Shown: positions 9,191-17,987, counted from the first letter of the stretch. The stretch is DNA of 64,000 nucleotides from Mesorhizobium sp. M00.F.Ca.ET.216.01.1.1 (GCF_004010325.2 NZ_SADR02000005.1:1-64000), one strand, 5' to 3'. Made by a program: numbers and translations. The notes: generated by a model not told the origin, from the letters alone.

Positions 9191-11761
9191 ATGTCCCGGC
9201 CTGATGTCATTATGCCATTGTCGCGCACGCTAAAGCTCGCCTTCCGGTTCTCGCTGCGCGAGATGCGCGGCGGGCTGTCCGGCTTCCTGATCTTCCTTGC
9301 CTGCATCGCGCTCGGCGTCGCGGCCATCGGCGGCGTCAATTCGGTGGCGCAGTCGATCACCGCAGGCGTTGCCAGCCAAGGCCAGACGCTGCTTGGCGGC
9401 GATCTTCGTTTCCAGATCAACCAGCGCGATGCGACGGAAGCCGAGCACGCCTTCCTCGACGGGCTGGGCGCGGTTGCGCACAGCGCCAACATGCGTTCGA
9501 TGGCGCGTCTCGAAGACGGCTCCGACCAGGCGCTGGTCGAAGCCAAGGCGGTCGACGACGCCTATCCGCTCTATGGCACGCTGGACACCGAGCCGGCGCT
9601 GTCGAAGCAGGAGTTGTTCGGCGAAAGATCCGGCGTCTTCGGCGCCGCCGCGCCAGACCTTCTGTTCGATCGGCTGAACGTCAGAATCGGCGACCGGCTG
9701 AAGCTCGGCAGCGCCACATTCGAACTGCGCGCCAGGCTCATCAGCGAGCCGGATCAAGTGTCCGACGGCTTTGGCTTCGCGCCGCGGCTGATGATCTCCG
9801 TGGACGGGCTTGCCGCCTCCGGCCTGGTCCGGCCGGGCAGCCTGGTCGAGAATACGTATAAAATCCGCCTGCCCACCAATACCGGCGAAGCGCAGATCAA
9901 GGATATCCAGGAGCAGGCCGGAAAGGACTTCCCGGAGGCCGGCTGGTCGATCCGCACGCGCAGCAATGCGGCACCGGCGCTGTCCTCCAACATCGAGCGG
10001 TTCTCGCAGTTCCTGACGCTGGTCGGGCTGACGGCGCTGGTGGTCGGCGGCGTCGGCGTCGCCAATGCGGTTCGCGCCTATCTCGACGGCAAGCGCGGCG
10101 TCATCGCCACCTTCAAGAGCCTGGGCGCTTCGGGCGGATTCGTCTTTGCCGTCTATCTGGTGCAGATCCTGATGATCGCCGGCCTCGGCATCGCGCTTGG
10201 CCTCATCCTCGGCGCGCTAATGCCGTTCGCGGCGAGCGCCGCCCTTCATTCCGTCATTCCGGTGCCGGCCGAAGGCGGGTTCTATCCCGGCGCACTCGGC
10301 ATTGCGGCGCTGTTCGGCCTGCTGGTGACGCTCGCCTTCGCGTTGCTGCCGCTCGGCCGCGCCCGCGACGTGCCGGCGACGGCGCTGTTCCGCGAGATGG
10401 GGTTCGAAGGCCGCGGCTTTCCACGTCCTATCTACATTGGGGTGGCACTCGGCATCGCGCTGCTGCTGGCGGCGCTGGCCATCCTGTTTTCCGGCGACCG
10501 CCGCATCGCCGCGATCTTCGTTGGCGCCACGGTTTTTGCCTTTCTGGTGCTGCGCGTCGTCGGGACGCTGGTGCAGTGGATTGCCAAAAGGAGCCCGCGC
10601 GTCCGCTCCACCGCACTCCGGCTCGCTGTCGGCAACATCCATCGGCCGGGCGCCTTGACGCCATCAGTGGTGCTGTCGCTGGGCCTGGGGCTGACGCTTC
10701 TGGTGACGCTGGCGCTGATCGACGGCAATCTCAGGCGGCAGATCTCCGGCAGCCTGCCGGAACGGGCGCCGAACTTCTTTTTCGTCGATATCCAGAGCAG
10801 CGATGTCGATACATTTTCTGCGATGATCGGCAAGCAGGCGCCGCAGGGCACACTGGTCAAGGTGCCGATGCTGCGCGGCCGGGTGATGGCGCTGAACGGC
10901 ATCGCTGTCGACAAGGTGAAGGTGCCGCCGGAAGGCGCCTGGGTGCTGCGCGGCGATCGCGGCCTGACCTACGACGCGAAACTGCCCGAAAACGCGACGC
11001 TCACCGAAGGCACATGGTGGCCCGACAATTATGCCGGTGAGCCGCTGGTTTCGTTCTCGGCCCAGGAAGGCAAGGAGATCGGGCTGAAGCTCGGCGACAC
11101 CATCACCGTCAATGTGCTCGGCCGCAATGTGACGGCGAGGATCGCCAATTTCCGCCAGGTCGAGTGGGAGACGATGGGAATCAATTTCGTCATGGTGTTT
11201 TCGCCCAACACATTCACGGGTGCGCCGCATGGCTGGCTGGCGACGCTGACCGAGAAGAACGCGTCGGCGGCGGACGATGCCCGTCTTCTCAATGCCGTCA
11301 CCCGCGCCTTCCCCGCGGTGACGACGGTCAGGGTCAAGGATGCGCTCGACATCGTCAACCGGCTGGTGGCGCAGCTCGGCACGGCGATCAGGGCGGCGGC
11401 CGGCGTCGCCTTGATCGCCTCGGTGCTGGTGCTGGCCGGCGCACTCGCCGCCGGCAACCGGGCCCGCATTCATGACGCGGTGGTGCTGAAGACGCTGGGC
11501 GCGACCAGGAGGACGCTGATAACAGCCTTTTCGCTGGAATACATGCTGATCGGGCTTGCCACCGCGATCTTCGCGCTGGCGGCGGGCGGCATCGCGGCAT
11601 GGTTCGTCGTTGCGCACATCATGACGCTGCCATCGCATTTCATGCCCGAAGTGGCGGTGGCAACCATCGTCTTTGCACTGGTGATCACGGTCGGCATCGG
11701 CCTCGCCGGCACCTGGCGGGTGCTCGGGCACAAGGCAGCTCCGGTGCTGCGCAATCTCTGA
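9191..11761 (+). CDS. ybbP: FtsX-like ABC permease, YbbP family
   Basis: Large inner-membrane permease of 856 residues, partner of the ATPase encoded just upstream. The topology fits the YbbP type: an N-terminal helix, a periplasmic domain to about residue 270, three FtsX-type helices (VGLTALVVGGVGVANAVRAY onward), further helices, a second large periplasmic domain (residues ~520-700) and a C-terminal FtsX helix set. The motif AVRAYLDGKRGVIATFKSLG is the cytoplasmic coupling segment. ATG 9212 (MPLSRTLK) is an alternative start. Such systems act as mechanotransmitters or lipophile exporters rather than classical importers; the substrate is unknown. Confidence 0.92.
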   Translation: MSRPDVIMPLSRTLKLAFRFSLREMRGGLSGFLIFLACIALGVAAIGGVNSVAQSITAGVASQGQTLLGGDLRFQINQRDATEAEHAFLDGLGAVAHSANMRSMARLEDGSDQALVEAKAVDDAYPLYGTLDTEPALSKQELFGERSGVFGAAAPDLLFDRLNVRIGDRLKLGSATFELRARLISEPDQVSDGFGFAPRLMISVDGLAASGLVRPGSLVENTYKIRLPTNTGEAQIKDIQEQAGKDFPEAGWSIRTRSNAAPALSSNIERFSQFLTLVGLTALVVGGVGVANAVRAYLDGKRGVIATFKSLGASGGFVFAVYLVQILMIAGLGIALGLILGALMPFAASAALHSVIPVPAEGGFYPGALGIAALFGLLVTLAFALLPLGRARDVPATALFREMGFEGRGFPRPIYIGVALGIALLLAALAILFSGDRRIAAIFVGATVFAFLVLRVVGTLVQWIAKRSPRVRSTALRLAVGNIHRPGALTPSVVLSLGLGLTLLVTLALIDGNLRRQISGSLPERAPNFFFVDIQSSDVDTFSAMIGKQAPQGTLVKVPMLRGRVMALNGIAVDKVKVPPEGAWVLRGDRGLTYDAKLPENATLTEGTWWPDNYAGEPLVSFSAQEGKEIGLKLGDTITVNVLGRNVTARIANFRQVEWETMGINFVMVFSPNTFTGAPHGWLATLTEKNASAADDARLLNAVTRAFPAVTTVRVKDALDIVNRLVAQLGTAIRAAAGVALIASVLVLAGALAAGNRARIHDAVVLKTLGATRRTLITAFSLEYMLIGLATAIFALAAGGIAAWFVVAHIMTLPSHFMPEVAVATIVFALVITVGIGLAGTWRVLGHKAAPVLRNL

Positions 11762-11766
11762 GCTGC

Positions 11767-11789
11767 AAGCCCTGATCTGATCAGGGCTT
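11767..11789 (+). terminator. Perfect 11-bp dyad after ybbP
   Basis: Arms AAGCCCTGATC and GATCAGGGCTT are perfect inverted copies around a single T, starting six bases after the ybbP stop. The following bases (GGTTAAATCTTGTT) are only weakly T-rich, so it is a likely but not ideal intrinsic terminator. Confidence 0.55.
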
Positions 11790-11991
11790 GGTTAAATCTT
11801 GTTAATGTTGGGCTTCCGGAGGCCGGTAAATCGGGTTTTGGGTGCTTCACGAAGCATTACATCCGGTTACGGCCTTGTCCTTGACGCCAATAACCATCAT
11901 ATTTCGTCGCAGGCATGCTGGAGCCCCGCCAGCGGCGCCTGGGCCTTGAGAGGCCTGACACCGGACGGGGCAGAAGCAAAAGAGGACTCCC

Positions 11992-12771
11992 ATGGCTGAA
12001 CCCATCCGCAACTACCAGTCGCCCGCCGTGCCCGGCGCCCGCGTCGACGCTGCCATCGATCAGGGCCTGCGCGCCTATATGATCAAGGTCTACAATCTGA
12101 TGGGGCTTGGCCTCCTCATCACCGGCCTTGCCGCGGTCGGCACGATCATGCTGGCCACCACCTCCGATCCGGCTTCGGCGGTCGCCACGCTGCCGAGCGG
12201 CGAGATGCTGACCTCCTTCGGCTACGCGATCTTTGGGTCGCCGCTGCGCTGGGTGGTCATCCTGGCTCCGTTGGCTGCGGTGCTGTTCCTGTCGTTCCGC
12301 GTCCAGTCGATGAGCGTTTCGGCCGCCCAGACGACGTTCTGGGTCTATGCCGGCCTCGTCGGCCTGTCGCTGTCGTCGATCTTCCTGGTCTACACGACCG
12401 CGAGCGTCTCGCAGACCTTCTTCGCCACCGCCGCGGCCTTCGGCGCGTTGTCGCTCTATGGCTATACGACCAAGCGCGACCTGACTGCGTTCGGCTCGTT
12501 CCTGGTCATGGGCGTGTTCGGCCTGATCATCGCGATGCTGATCAACATCTTCCTGCAGTCGTCGGCGCTGTCCTTCGCCATCTCGGCGATCGGCGTGCTG
12601 ATCTTTTCGGGCCTCACTGCCTATGACACGCAGAAGATCAAGGAGATGTATTTCGAGGGCGACGACACCGCTGTCGCCGGCCGCAAGGCGATCATGGGCG
12701 CGCTGACGCTCTATCTCGACTTCATCAACCTGTTCATGTTCCTGCTGCAGTTCATGGGCGACCGCCGCTAA
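11992..12771 (+). CDS. Bax inhibitor-1/YccA family membrane protein
   Basis: Integral membrane protein of 259 residues with seven hydrophobic helices and the conserved C-terminal segment SGLTAYDTQKIKEMY, the BI-1 (TMBIM) family mark. The start follows a clear AAGAGGA ribosome-binding site in a 230-base upstream region. In other bacteria, family members are calcium-leak channels or interact with membrane proteases such as FtsH. No partner is adjacent. A terminator follows the stop, and the group II intron sits immediately behind that terminator. Confidence 0.94.
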   Translation: MAEPIRNYQSPAVPGARVDAAIDQGLRAYMIKVYNLMGLGLLITGLAAVGTIMLATTSDPASAVATLPSGEMLTSFGYAIFGSPLRWVVILAPLAAVLFLSFRVQSMSVSAAQTTFWVYAGLVGLSLSSIFLVYTTASVSQTFFATAAAFGALSLYGYTTKRDLTAFGSFLVMGVFGLIIAMLINIFLQSSALSFAISAIGVLIFSGLTAYDTQKIKEMYFEGDDTAVAGRKAIMGALTLYLDFINLFMFLLQFMGDRR

Positions 12772-12810
12772 GACACCCCTTGGAGGCGGTCTCTGGACCA
12801 GCGAGATTGG

Positions 12811-12839
12811 AAAGGGCGCCGAAAGGCGGCCTTTTCTTT
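12811..12839 (+). terminator. Intrinsic terminator of the Bax-inhibitor gene, intron target
   Basis: The stem is AAAGGGCGCC, loop GAAA, then GGCGGCCTTT, with one central G-G mismatch, followed by TTCTTT. It ends exactly where the group II intron begins, as expected for class C introns, which insert behind terminator hairpins. Confidence 0.75.
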
Positions 12840-13380
12840 GTGTGCCGAAGAAGATCGACAGCTTGGAGGTGGAAGTCCTTTACCCAGCCTGATGGCGGCG
12901 AAGGGTTAGCAAGGCGCAAGGGCGTCGTCGTGAGGCGGGGTTTGGAGGAAGCGTGGAGCAAACCCGCGACCCGATGGACAAGAAGCGGATATGAGGCCTA
13001 CCCGGCCGGACGAGCGGGCAAGGGACCGCGAAGTCCATGGTCATCAAGGGCCGGGGTGGTAAATGCGGCGGGTGTGCGGGGAAGGCGGTCGATCTTACCT
13101 CGGGAGATCTGCGTCGTGTCCGGAATTCCGGACTGAGCCCGCCGTGAGGCGCGCTGATCGCGGTGCAGAAGTCAGCAGAGGGCATAGTAGGGAGGCGTCT
13201 GCCGAACGAAGGCCCGAACGGTTGGAAGGACGAGTAGGACGGAGTTCTCGCATTGGCCATGTGGCAGAAAATCCAGCTTGAGCTGGCCTTCTCTGAGATG
13301 GGAGCGGGTGAAGCCCGTGACTGCCTTGGGGAAGGGACGAAGCCCGTGCGGCGAACGCCGCCCCCGAAAGTCCGGCGGCG

Positions 13381-14636
13381 ATGGCCGGACCATGCATGGA
13401 AGCGATTGTCGATCGCGACAATCTGAGGAAGGCGCTGGCGCAGGTCCGGCGCAACAAGGGGGCGCCGGGGATCGACGGCATGAGTGTCGAGGCCTTGGCG
13501 CTGCATCTGAAAGACCACTGGCCCGAACTCCGCGCCCAATTGCTCGAAGGCTCCTACAAGCCGCAGCCGGTGCGGCGTGTCGCTATCCCGAAGGCGTCCG
13601 GCGGTACCCGTCCGCTCGGCATCCCGACGGTGCTCGACCGCTTCATCCAGCAGGCGGTGATGCAGGTGCTGCAAGAAGCATGGGACGACGGGTTCAGCGC
13701 GTCGAGCTACGGGTTCCGACCCGCACGCTCGGCACATCAGGCGGTCGCCGCGGCGCAAGCGTTCATCGCGTCGGGTCATCGCGTTGTGGTGGACATCGAC
13801 CTGGAGAAGTTCTTCGACCGGGTCAACCATGACATCCTGATGGGCTGGTGGCCAAGCGGGTGTCCGATCCGCGCCTCCTTCGGCTGATCCGGGGCTTTCT
13901 GGCCTCGGGTGTACTCGAAGGCGGGCTGGTTGGCCCAATCGACGAGGGAACGCCGCAAGGCGGCCCGCTCTCGCCGCTGCTGTCGAATCTGATGCTGGAC
14001 GAACTCGACAAGGAATTGGAACGACGCAAGCATTGCCTCGTGCGCTACGCCGACGACTGCAACATCTACGTGCGCAGCGTGCGGGCGGGTGAACGGGTGA
14101 TGGCAAGTGTCGAACGCTTCCTCGACAGACGTCTGAAGCTAAAGGTTAACATGCACAAGAGCGCAGTCGCTTCGCCGCACCGGCGCAAGTTCCTCGGCTT
14201 CAGCTTCACGGACGAGAAGATGCCAAGGCGTCGGATCGCACCGCAGGCTGTGGTCCGATTCAAGGAGCGCGTGCGGGTGCTGACAATGCGGACGCGGGGC
14301 GCGAGCCTCGTGCAGATAGCCAAGGAGCTGTCGCTCTACCTGAAAGGGTGGCGCGGCTACTTCGGCTTTTGCGAGACCCCGTCGGTACTGCGCAGCCTCG
14401 ACCAGTGGATCAGGCGAAGGTTCCGATCCATCGCCTGGAAGCAATGGAAGGGCGGGCGTACCCGCTTTGCGGAGCTGCGTCGTCGAGGTGTCGGGCACCA
14501 TCTGGCGGCACAAACCGCCGGCAGCGTGCAAGGCCCTTGGCGGATCAGCAACAGCCCCGCGCTCGCCATTGCCCTGCCAAATGCGTTCCTCGCAGCCATC
14601 GGCCTCACTTCCCTTGCTCCGGCCAATGTCGCATAA
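13381..14636 (+). pseudogene. ltrA: Frameshifted group II intron reverse transcriptase/maturase
   Basis: Two frames together make one intron-encoded protein of about 418 residues. The first (from 13381) holds the start of the RT domain (GAPGIDGMSVEAL, IPKASGGTRPLGIPT, YGFRPARSAHQAV, DIDLEKFFDRVNHD). The second (from 13848) continues with EGTPQGGPLSPLLSN, the catalytic YADD and the maturase (X) domain with KGWRGYFGF, and ends at the class C-type tail NSPALAIALPNAF with no HNH endonuclease. One base is missing near 13845 (GGCTGGTGG where the frame demands ten bases), so no full product is made unless the ribosome slips. A sequencing error is possible but not indicated. Confidence 0.88.
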
Positions 14637-14643
14637 CGACCGA

Positions 14644-14716
14644 ACCGCCGTGTACGGGACCCGTATGCTCGGTGGTGTGGGAGGGGAGGAGCCGCGAGGT
14701 GCCCCCCTATCCCGAT
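14644..14716 (+). ncRNA. Group II intron domains V and VI
   Basis: Domain V is a 33-base hairpin whose arms ACCGCCGTGTACGGG and the complementary CCGTATGCTCGGTGGT pair with internal bulges. Domain VI follows: GGGAGG pairs with the C-run ending CTATCCC, with the likely branch-point A in CCTATCCC. The intron 3' end is placed at GAT 14716. Confidence 0.75.
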
Positions 14717-14766
14717 TGTGCCGGCCTTTGCTGTTATAGCGGGCAGATGAACGATTTGCATAAATT

Positions 14767-15336
14767 ATGAGCAGCATCGCCATACGGGCCGCTGTTACGG
14801 CCGATCTCGGCCAAATCGCGGAAATCTACGCCGACGCGGTGATCCACGGCACGGCGAGCTACGAGCTTGAACCGCCCAGCCGTGCCGAGATGGGCAGCCG
14901 ATTCGACAGTTTGATGGCGGGCGGCTTTCCCTATCTGGTGGCGGAAAAAAACGGCATCGTGCTCGGCTATGCCTATGCCGGCCCCTTCCGGCCGCGCCCG
15001 GCCTATCGCTTCATCGTCGAGGATTCTGTCTATGTCGCGCCCGAAGCCAAGGGGCAAGGCATCGGGCTCAAGTTGATGCAAGGGCTGATCGAAGCGGTAC
15101 AGGCGGCGGGCTTTCGCCAGATCATCGCGGTCATCGGCGACGGCCACCCGGACAGCGCCTCGGTGCGGCTGCATGAGAAGCTCGGCTTTCGCCATTCGGG
15201 GCGCCTCGAAGGCTCCGGCTACAAGCACGGACGCTGGCTGGACACCGTGTTCATGCAACTGCCAATGAATGGCGGGGCTCTGGTTCCGCCCGACCCAGAC
15301 TCACTGCCTGAACAGAGGTTTCGTCAGCAAAAATAA
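14767..15336 (+). CDS. GNAT N-acetyltransferase, phosphinothricin acetyltransferase-like
   Basis: Cytoplasmic acetyltransferase of 189 residues. It has the Pat/Bar-type layout: IRAAVTADLGQIAEIYADAV at the N-terminus, SVYVAPEAKGQGIGLKLM with the acetyl-CoA pyrophosphate loop (residues ~79-98), then VIGDGHPDSASVRLHEKLGF and GYKHGRWLDT. Family members acetylate phosphinothricin, methionine sulfone or related compounds. Chromosomal copies usually act on methionine sulfoximine-like substrates; this is inference. It is the first gene behind the intron, with only 50 bases of leader that include the intron's 3' exon. The tail after residue 170 is Pro-rich and poorly conserved in type. Confidence 0.88.
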   Translation: MSSIAIRAAVTADLGQIAEIYADAVIHGTASYELEPPSRAEMGSRFDSLMAGGFPYLVAEKNGIVLGYAYAGPFRPRPAYRFIVEDSVYVAPEAKGQGIGLKLMQGLIEAVQAAGFRQIIAVIGDGHPDSASVRLHEKLGFRHSGRLEGSGYKHGRWLDTVFMQLPMNGGALVPPDPDSLPEQRFRQQK

Positions 15337-15340
15337 TAAG

Positions 15341-15727
15341 TTAGGCTTCGACCAGCTTCAGCGTGCGGTCGAAGACGCCAAGCACGCGGCCGAGCTCCTG
15401 GCCGCGCTTGAGGATGCGGCCGCCGGCGGCGATGACCGAAAATGCACCTTGCCGGCGTGCCGGCTTCGGATCCTTGACGATCTGGAACAACGGCACCTCG
15501 CTGGTGCGGCGGAACACGGAAAAGACGGCGCGATCGGAGAGATGATCGATGGCATAGTCGCGCCATTCATTGGCGGCGACCATGCGCCCGTAAAGCCTGA
15601 GGATCTGGTCCAGCTCGCGCCGGTCGAAGCTTACCGGCTGCTCGAGGCGCTGGCGTCTTGCCTCATGCAGCGGGATCAATATTGCGGATGCGTCCCCATC
15701 CTCCGTCCCACTGCCGCGATCGGTCAT
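15341..15727 (-). CDS. DUF2794 domain-containing protein
   Basis: Small soluble protein of 128 residues of a family restricted largely to Alphaproteobacteria. The domain core is recognisable: LYGRMVAANEWRDYAID, SVFRRTSEVPLFQIVKDP and the C-terminal GRILKRGQELGRVLGVF. No catalytic residues are known and the function is unknown. The start ATG 15727 (MTDRGSG) was chosen over a longer frame because the family begins shortly after it. It converges with the GNAT gene, leaving only four bases between stops. Confidence 0.82.
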   Translation of the reverse strand: MTDRGSGTEDGDASAILIPLHEARRQRLEQPVSFDRRELDQILRLYGRMVAANEWRDYAIDHLSDRAVFSVFRRTSEVPLFQIVKDPKPARRQGAFSVIAAGGRILKRGQELGRVLGVFDRTLKLVEA

Positions 15728-15907
15728 GCCTCGATCCCTCACAATGAATCTTACACAACCAAAGTTGGCGTGTTCGCTCCGGAATTGCAAGACCCGGCTA
15801 AGCAAGCCGCCGCTGCGCTGTTTCCGCAACGTCCAGTCACATTTATGAAACGGCCTGTTGGAATTGGTGATGCTTTGCCACATTTCTGCCTTTTTTTATC
15901 CGCGCTA
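15728..15907. other. Upstream region of DUF2794 and of the ncRNA candidate
   Basis: This stretch, the first part of a 612-base gap up to 16340, has no coding frame with protein-like composition. It should hold the DUF2794 promoter (minus strand) and, near its right end, a possible plus-strand promoter described separately. Confidence 0.5.
15875..15902 (+). promoter_or_regulatory. Candidate promoter of the structured RNA
   Basis: TTGCCA at 15875-15880 and TATCCG at 15897-15902, 16 bases apart, resemble a weak housekeeping promoter. Transcription would start near 15908, just ahead of the paired region and its terminator. It is proposed only because a plus-strand terminator downstream has no gene. 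Confidence 0.35.
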
Positions 15908-16102
15908 ATGCCCCAATGTCCGACGAATTTACCGGCGTTGCCTGAGACGGTTCGGTCCGGCACCGGCTCGTAAACCCCAAGCCCCCCGCCCACGGGTCTG
16001 CGTCGGATCGAACCAACCTCGGTTTTTCCAAGGAAAAATCGGGTGCGACGATCCCAAAACCTAAATGACCGGCGTCGGAAGCAAGCTGGCGCCGGTTTTT
16101 TA
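15908..16102 (+). ncRNA. Candidate structured noncoding RNA ending in an intrinsic terminator
   Basis: No protein is encoded, yet the plus strand folds well. GGTTCGGTCCG (15949) pairs with CGGATCGAACC (16003) over 11 pairs including one G-U. This stem is extended outward, after an internal loop, by CCTGAG with CTCGG. A nine-pair hairpin GGTTTTTCC/GGAAAAATC follows (16021-16040). Then comes a classic terminator, ACCGGCG (16068) with CGCCGGT (16090) and a run of T. A long rod with internal loops is reminiscent of 6S RNA, but I could not match a known family with confidence. Similar length (about 160-195 nt). Confidence 0.45.
16068..16102 (+). terminator. Intrinsic terminator of the ncRNA candidate
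   Basis: ACCGGCG pairs with CGCCGGT across a 15-base loop, with TTTTTT ending at 16101. The T-run is on the plus strand only, so it serves a transcript coming from the left; no plus-strand protein gene lies within 700 bases upstream. Confidence 0.75.
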
Positions 16103-16151
16103 TTGGCCGCTGGGCCGCTGGTTTGGTTCCAAAACGGATATCTCAGGTCGG

Positions 16152-16328
16152 CGCTGCCCCTCATTGCCCTGCCGGGCATTTCTCCCCGTATAGTGACGGG
16201 GAGAAAGACGCCGTCACAGATGGTTTCGCCAACTGCCAGCGTCGCAGATGGGCGCCAACGTCGCGGCCAGCCTCCTTCTCCCCGTCACCATACGGGAGAA
16301 GGTGCCGGCAGGCGGATGAGGGGCAGCG
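16152..16328. repeat. RIME-like palindromic intergenic repeat element (177 bp)
   Basis: The ends CGCTGCCCCTCAT (16152) and ATGAGGGGCAGCG (16316) are perfect inverted copies. Inside are two smaller hairpins, TTCTCCCCGT with ACGGGGAGAA, and CTTCTCCCCGT with ACGGGAGAAGG. The right part matches, over some 30 bases, a repeat located inside ftsY at 29715-29750. Such mosaics are typical of rhizobial intergenic repeats (RIME). It lies in the 3' flank of the DUF1223 gene. Confidence 0.8.
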
Positions 16329-16339
16329 CGACGTTCAGT

Positions 16340-17140
16340 TCAAGGCTTATGAATGAAGGCGGCGCCCAGAATCGGCCCGGGCATGCCGTCCTTGCCGACC
16401 GACTGCAGCAATACCGCGCAGCCGCCCTTCTTCTTGGAGATCTCGCTCAACGGCAATTCGTAGCGCTGCGCCTTGCCGTGCCACATGCCGGCGGTCTGCA
16501 TGCCGGAGACGGCGTTCCAGTAGGTCAGGCTGCGGCCGCTGTTTTCGCCCTGGCCGATCTTGATCGTCTGCGGCGGGTTGAAATAGACGATGACGACATG
16601 GGCATCGCTGGGGCCGCTACTGCCGGCGTCGCCGGCGTCGATCATGACGCGGTCGCTGGTCCGGCTGACCTTGATGCCGACCCGCATGCCTTCGCCGACC
16701 CTCTCCATGCGGGCGAGCGCGCCGTCGACCTCCCTGCGGCTGGCGCCATTGACGTGGCTGCGGCCGTTGATGACGGCCTGCGGCGTGTAGACCGAGCGGC
16801 TGCCGAAGGCGCGCATATAGTCATACTGCCGCTCGGTGTTCTCCTTGCGGCTCAGCGTATCCTGCCAGCCGAGATAGTCCCAGTAGTCGACATGATAGGC
16901 GAGCGCGACGATGTCCTCTTTCGCTGCTAGCTCGGCGAACAGCTCGTCGGCCGGCGGACAGGAATTGCAGCCTTGGCTGGTGAAAAGCTCAACCACGCCC
17001 AATGGTCTATCGATCTGCGGCCTGTCGATCTGGGGCCCGTCGGTTTTGGGCTTGTCGATCTCGCCGGCAAGCCCGGTGCCGGCGAGTGCCGAGAAGGCCA
17101 GCGCTAACGCCGCAAGCCGCAATGGTTCTGGAAATGCCAT
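16340..17140 (-). CDS. DUF1223 thioredoxin-like secreted protein
   Basis: Periplasmic or secreted protein of 266 residues with a signal peptide (to about residue 25). The DUF1223 domain starts at VVELFTSQGCNSCPPADELF, containing the CxxC motif of a thioredoxin-like fold (residues ~58-61), followed by ALAYHVDYWDYLGW and YTPQAVINGR. The linker before it carries a short IDRP repeat (DGPQIDRPQIDRP). Family members are widespread in Alphaproteobacteria, and a role in oxidative protein chemistry is inferred from the CxxC. The 3' end abuts a palindromic repeat element. Confidence 0.88.
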   Translation of the reverse strand: MAFPEPLRLAALALAFSALAGTGLAGEIDKPKTDGPQIDRPQIDRPLGVVELFTSQGCNSCPPADELFAELAAKEDIVALAYHVDYWDYLGWQDTLSRKENTERQYDYMRAFGSRSVYTPQAVINGRSHVNGASRREVDGALARMERVGEGMRVGIKVSRTSDRVMIDAGDAGSSGPSDAHVVIVYFNPPQTIKIGQGENSGRSLTYWNAVSGMQTAGMWHGKAQRYELPLSEISKKKGGCAVLLQSVGKDGMPGPILGAAFIHKP

Positions 17141-17318
17141 GGCCGTTCCGATTCCCGCCGGTGATGCCGGCCTTGTTCTGGTTGCCCAAATATTTGGCAG
17201 AAGCGCCAGTCAACGGGAAGTCACGTTGCGGTGAAACTTTGCCGTTGCAACCACTGGCAAGGACGCAATAGGACCGGCTGCACTTAAAAGTAGACCCGAT
17301 TCGGGCGGCGATCTCATC

Positions 17319-17987
17319 ATGTGGCAAACCCTGCTGACGCCGGTCGACCTCTATTGCGAGCGGACCGGGCCGGAACTCTGGGCCGAGCCGGCCAATGCGC
17401 TGACCAATCTGGCTTTTTTTGCTGCCGGGCTATGGGGCGTGTGGGAAGTACGCCGGCGCGGCACCGGCACCTTCGCCGTGGTGCTGGCCTGGTGGGTGGT
17501 GGCAATCGGCGTCGGCTCGACGCTGTTCCACACCTTCGCCACAAGGGGCGCGATCTGGGCCGACGTCCTGCCCATCGCCGGTTTCACGCTGGCCTATACG
17601 CTGTTCAACCTGCGCCGGTTCCTCGGCATGAAATGGGGCAAGGCGATCGCCATTTTTGTCGTCTTCTATGCCGTCACCGGCCTGTTGACCTTCGCCGTGC
17701 CGGACTGGCTGCGCCAGGCTTCGAACGGCACCACGGGCTACCTGCCACCCTTCCTGGCGCTCGCGTTCTTCGGCGTGCTGACGGCGGCCAGCGGCAGCCG
17801 CGCCGGCTGGTACAATCTGGCGGGGTCGGCAATCTTCGTCGTCTCGGTCGTCTGCCGGGTGGCCGATCCGCTGGTTTGCGGCAGCTTTCCGCTCGGCACG
17901 CACTTCCTGTGGCATATCCTCAATGGGCTGATGCTCGGCGTGCTTCTGGCGGCGACAGCGCGCTACGGCGCGCCAAGAGCAAAATAG
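17319..17987 (+). CDS. Alkaline-ceramidase family membrane protein
   Basis: Polytopic membrane protein of 222 residues with about seven helices. It shows the CREST/ceramidase pattern: DLYCERTGPELWAEPANALTN at the start, GSTLFHTFAT (Ser and His) in helix 2-3, an Asp in WADVLPI, and GTHFLWHILNG (two His) near the C-terminus. In eukaryotic alkaline ceramidases these residues form a zinc amide-hydrolase site. Bacterial members probably hydrolyse amide-linked lipids such as ornithine lipids or ceramides, which is inference. Short intergenic gap and hairpin to acnA downstream. Confidence 0.85.
   Translation: MWQTLLTPVDLYCERTGPELWAEPANALTNLAFFAAGLWGVWEVRRRGTGTFAVVLAWWVVAIGVGSTLFHTFATRGAIWADVLPIAGFTLAYTLFNLRRFLGMKWGKAIAIFVVFYAVTGLLTFAVPDWLRQASNGTTGYLPPFLALAFFGVLTAASGSRAGWYNLAGSAIFVVSVVCRVADPLVCGSFPLGTHFLWHILNGLMLGVLLAATARYGAPRAK

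Larger units (their letters stand above)
12840..14716 (+). mobile_element. Group II intron, class C-like, with broken maturase gene
   Basis: Retroelement of about 1.88 kb. The 5' end reads GTGTGCC, the usual group II start type, directly after an intrinsic terminator hairpin. About 540 bases of structured RNA (domains I-III; GGAGGTGGAAGTCC near 12865) precede the reverse transcriptase frame. A domain V hairpin (14644-14676) and domain VI with a bulged A follow it, ending CCCGAT. Insertion after a terminator and an intron protein lacking an endonuclease domain both point to class C. The ends are inferred from consensus, not from an empty site. The encoded protein is frameshifted, so self-mobility is probably lost, though splicing in trans is possible. 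Confidence 0.88.

Noticed and set aside
11790..11803. CtrA site upstream of the Bax-inhibitor gene
   Set aside because: TTAAATCTTGTTAA has six rather than seven bases between the TTAA halves, so it does not fit the full consensus.
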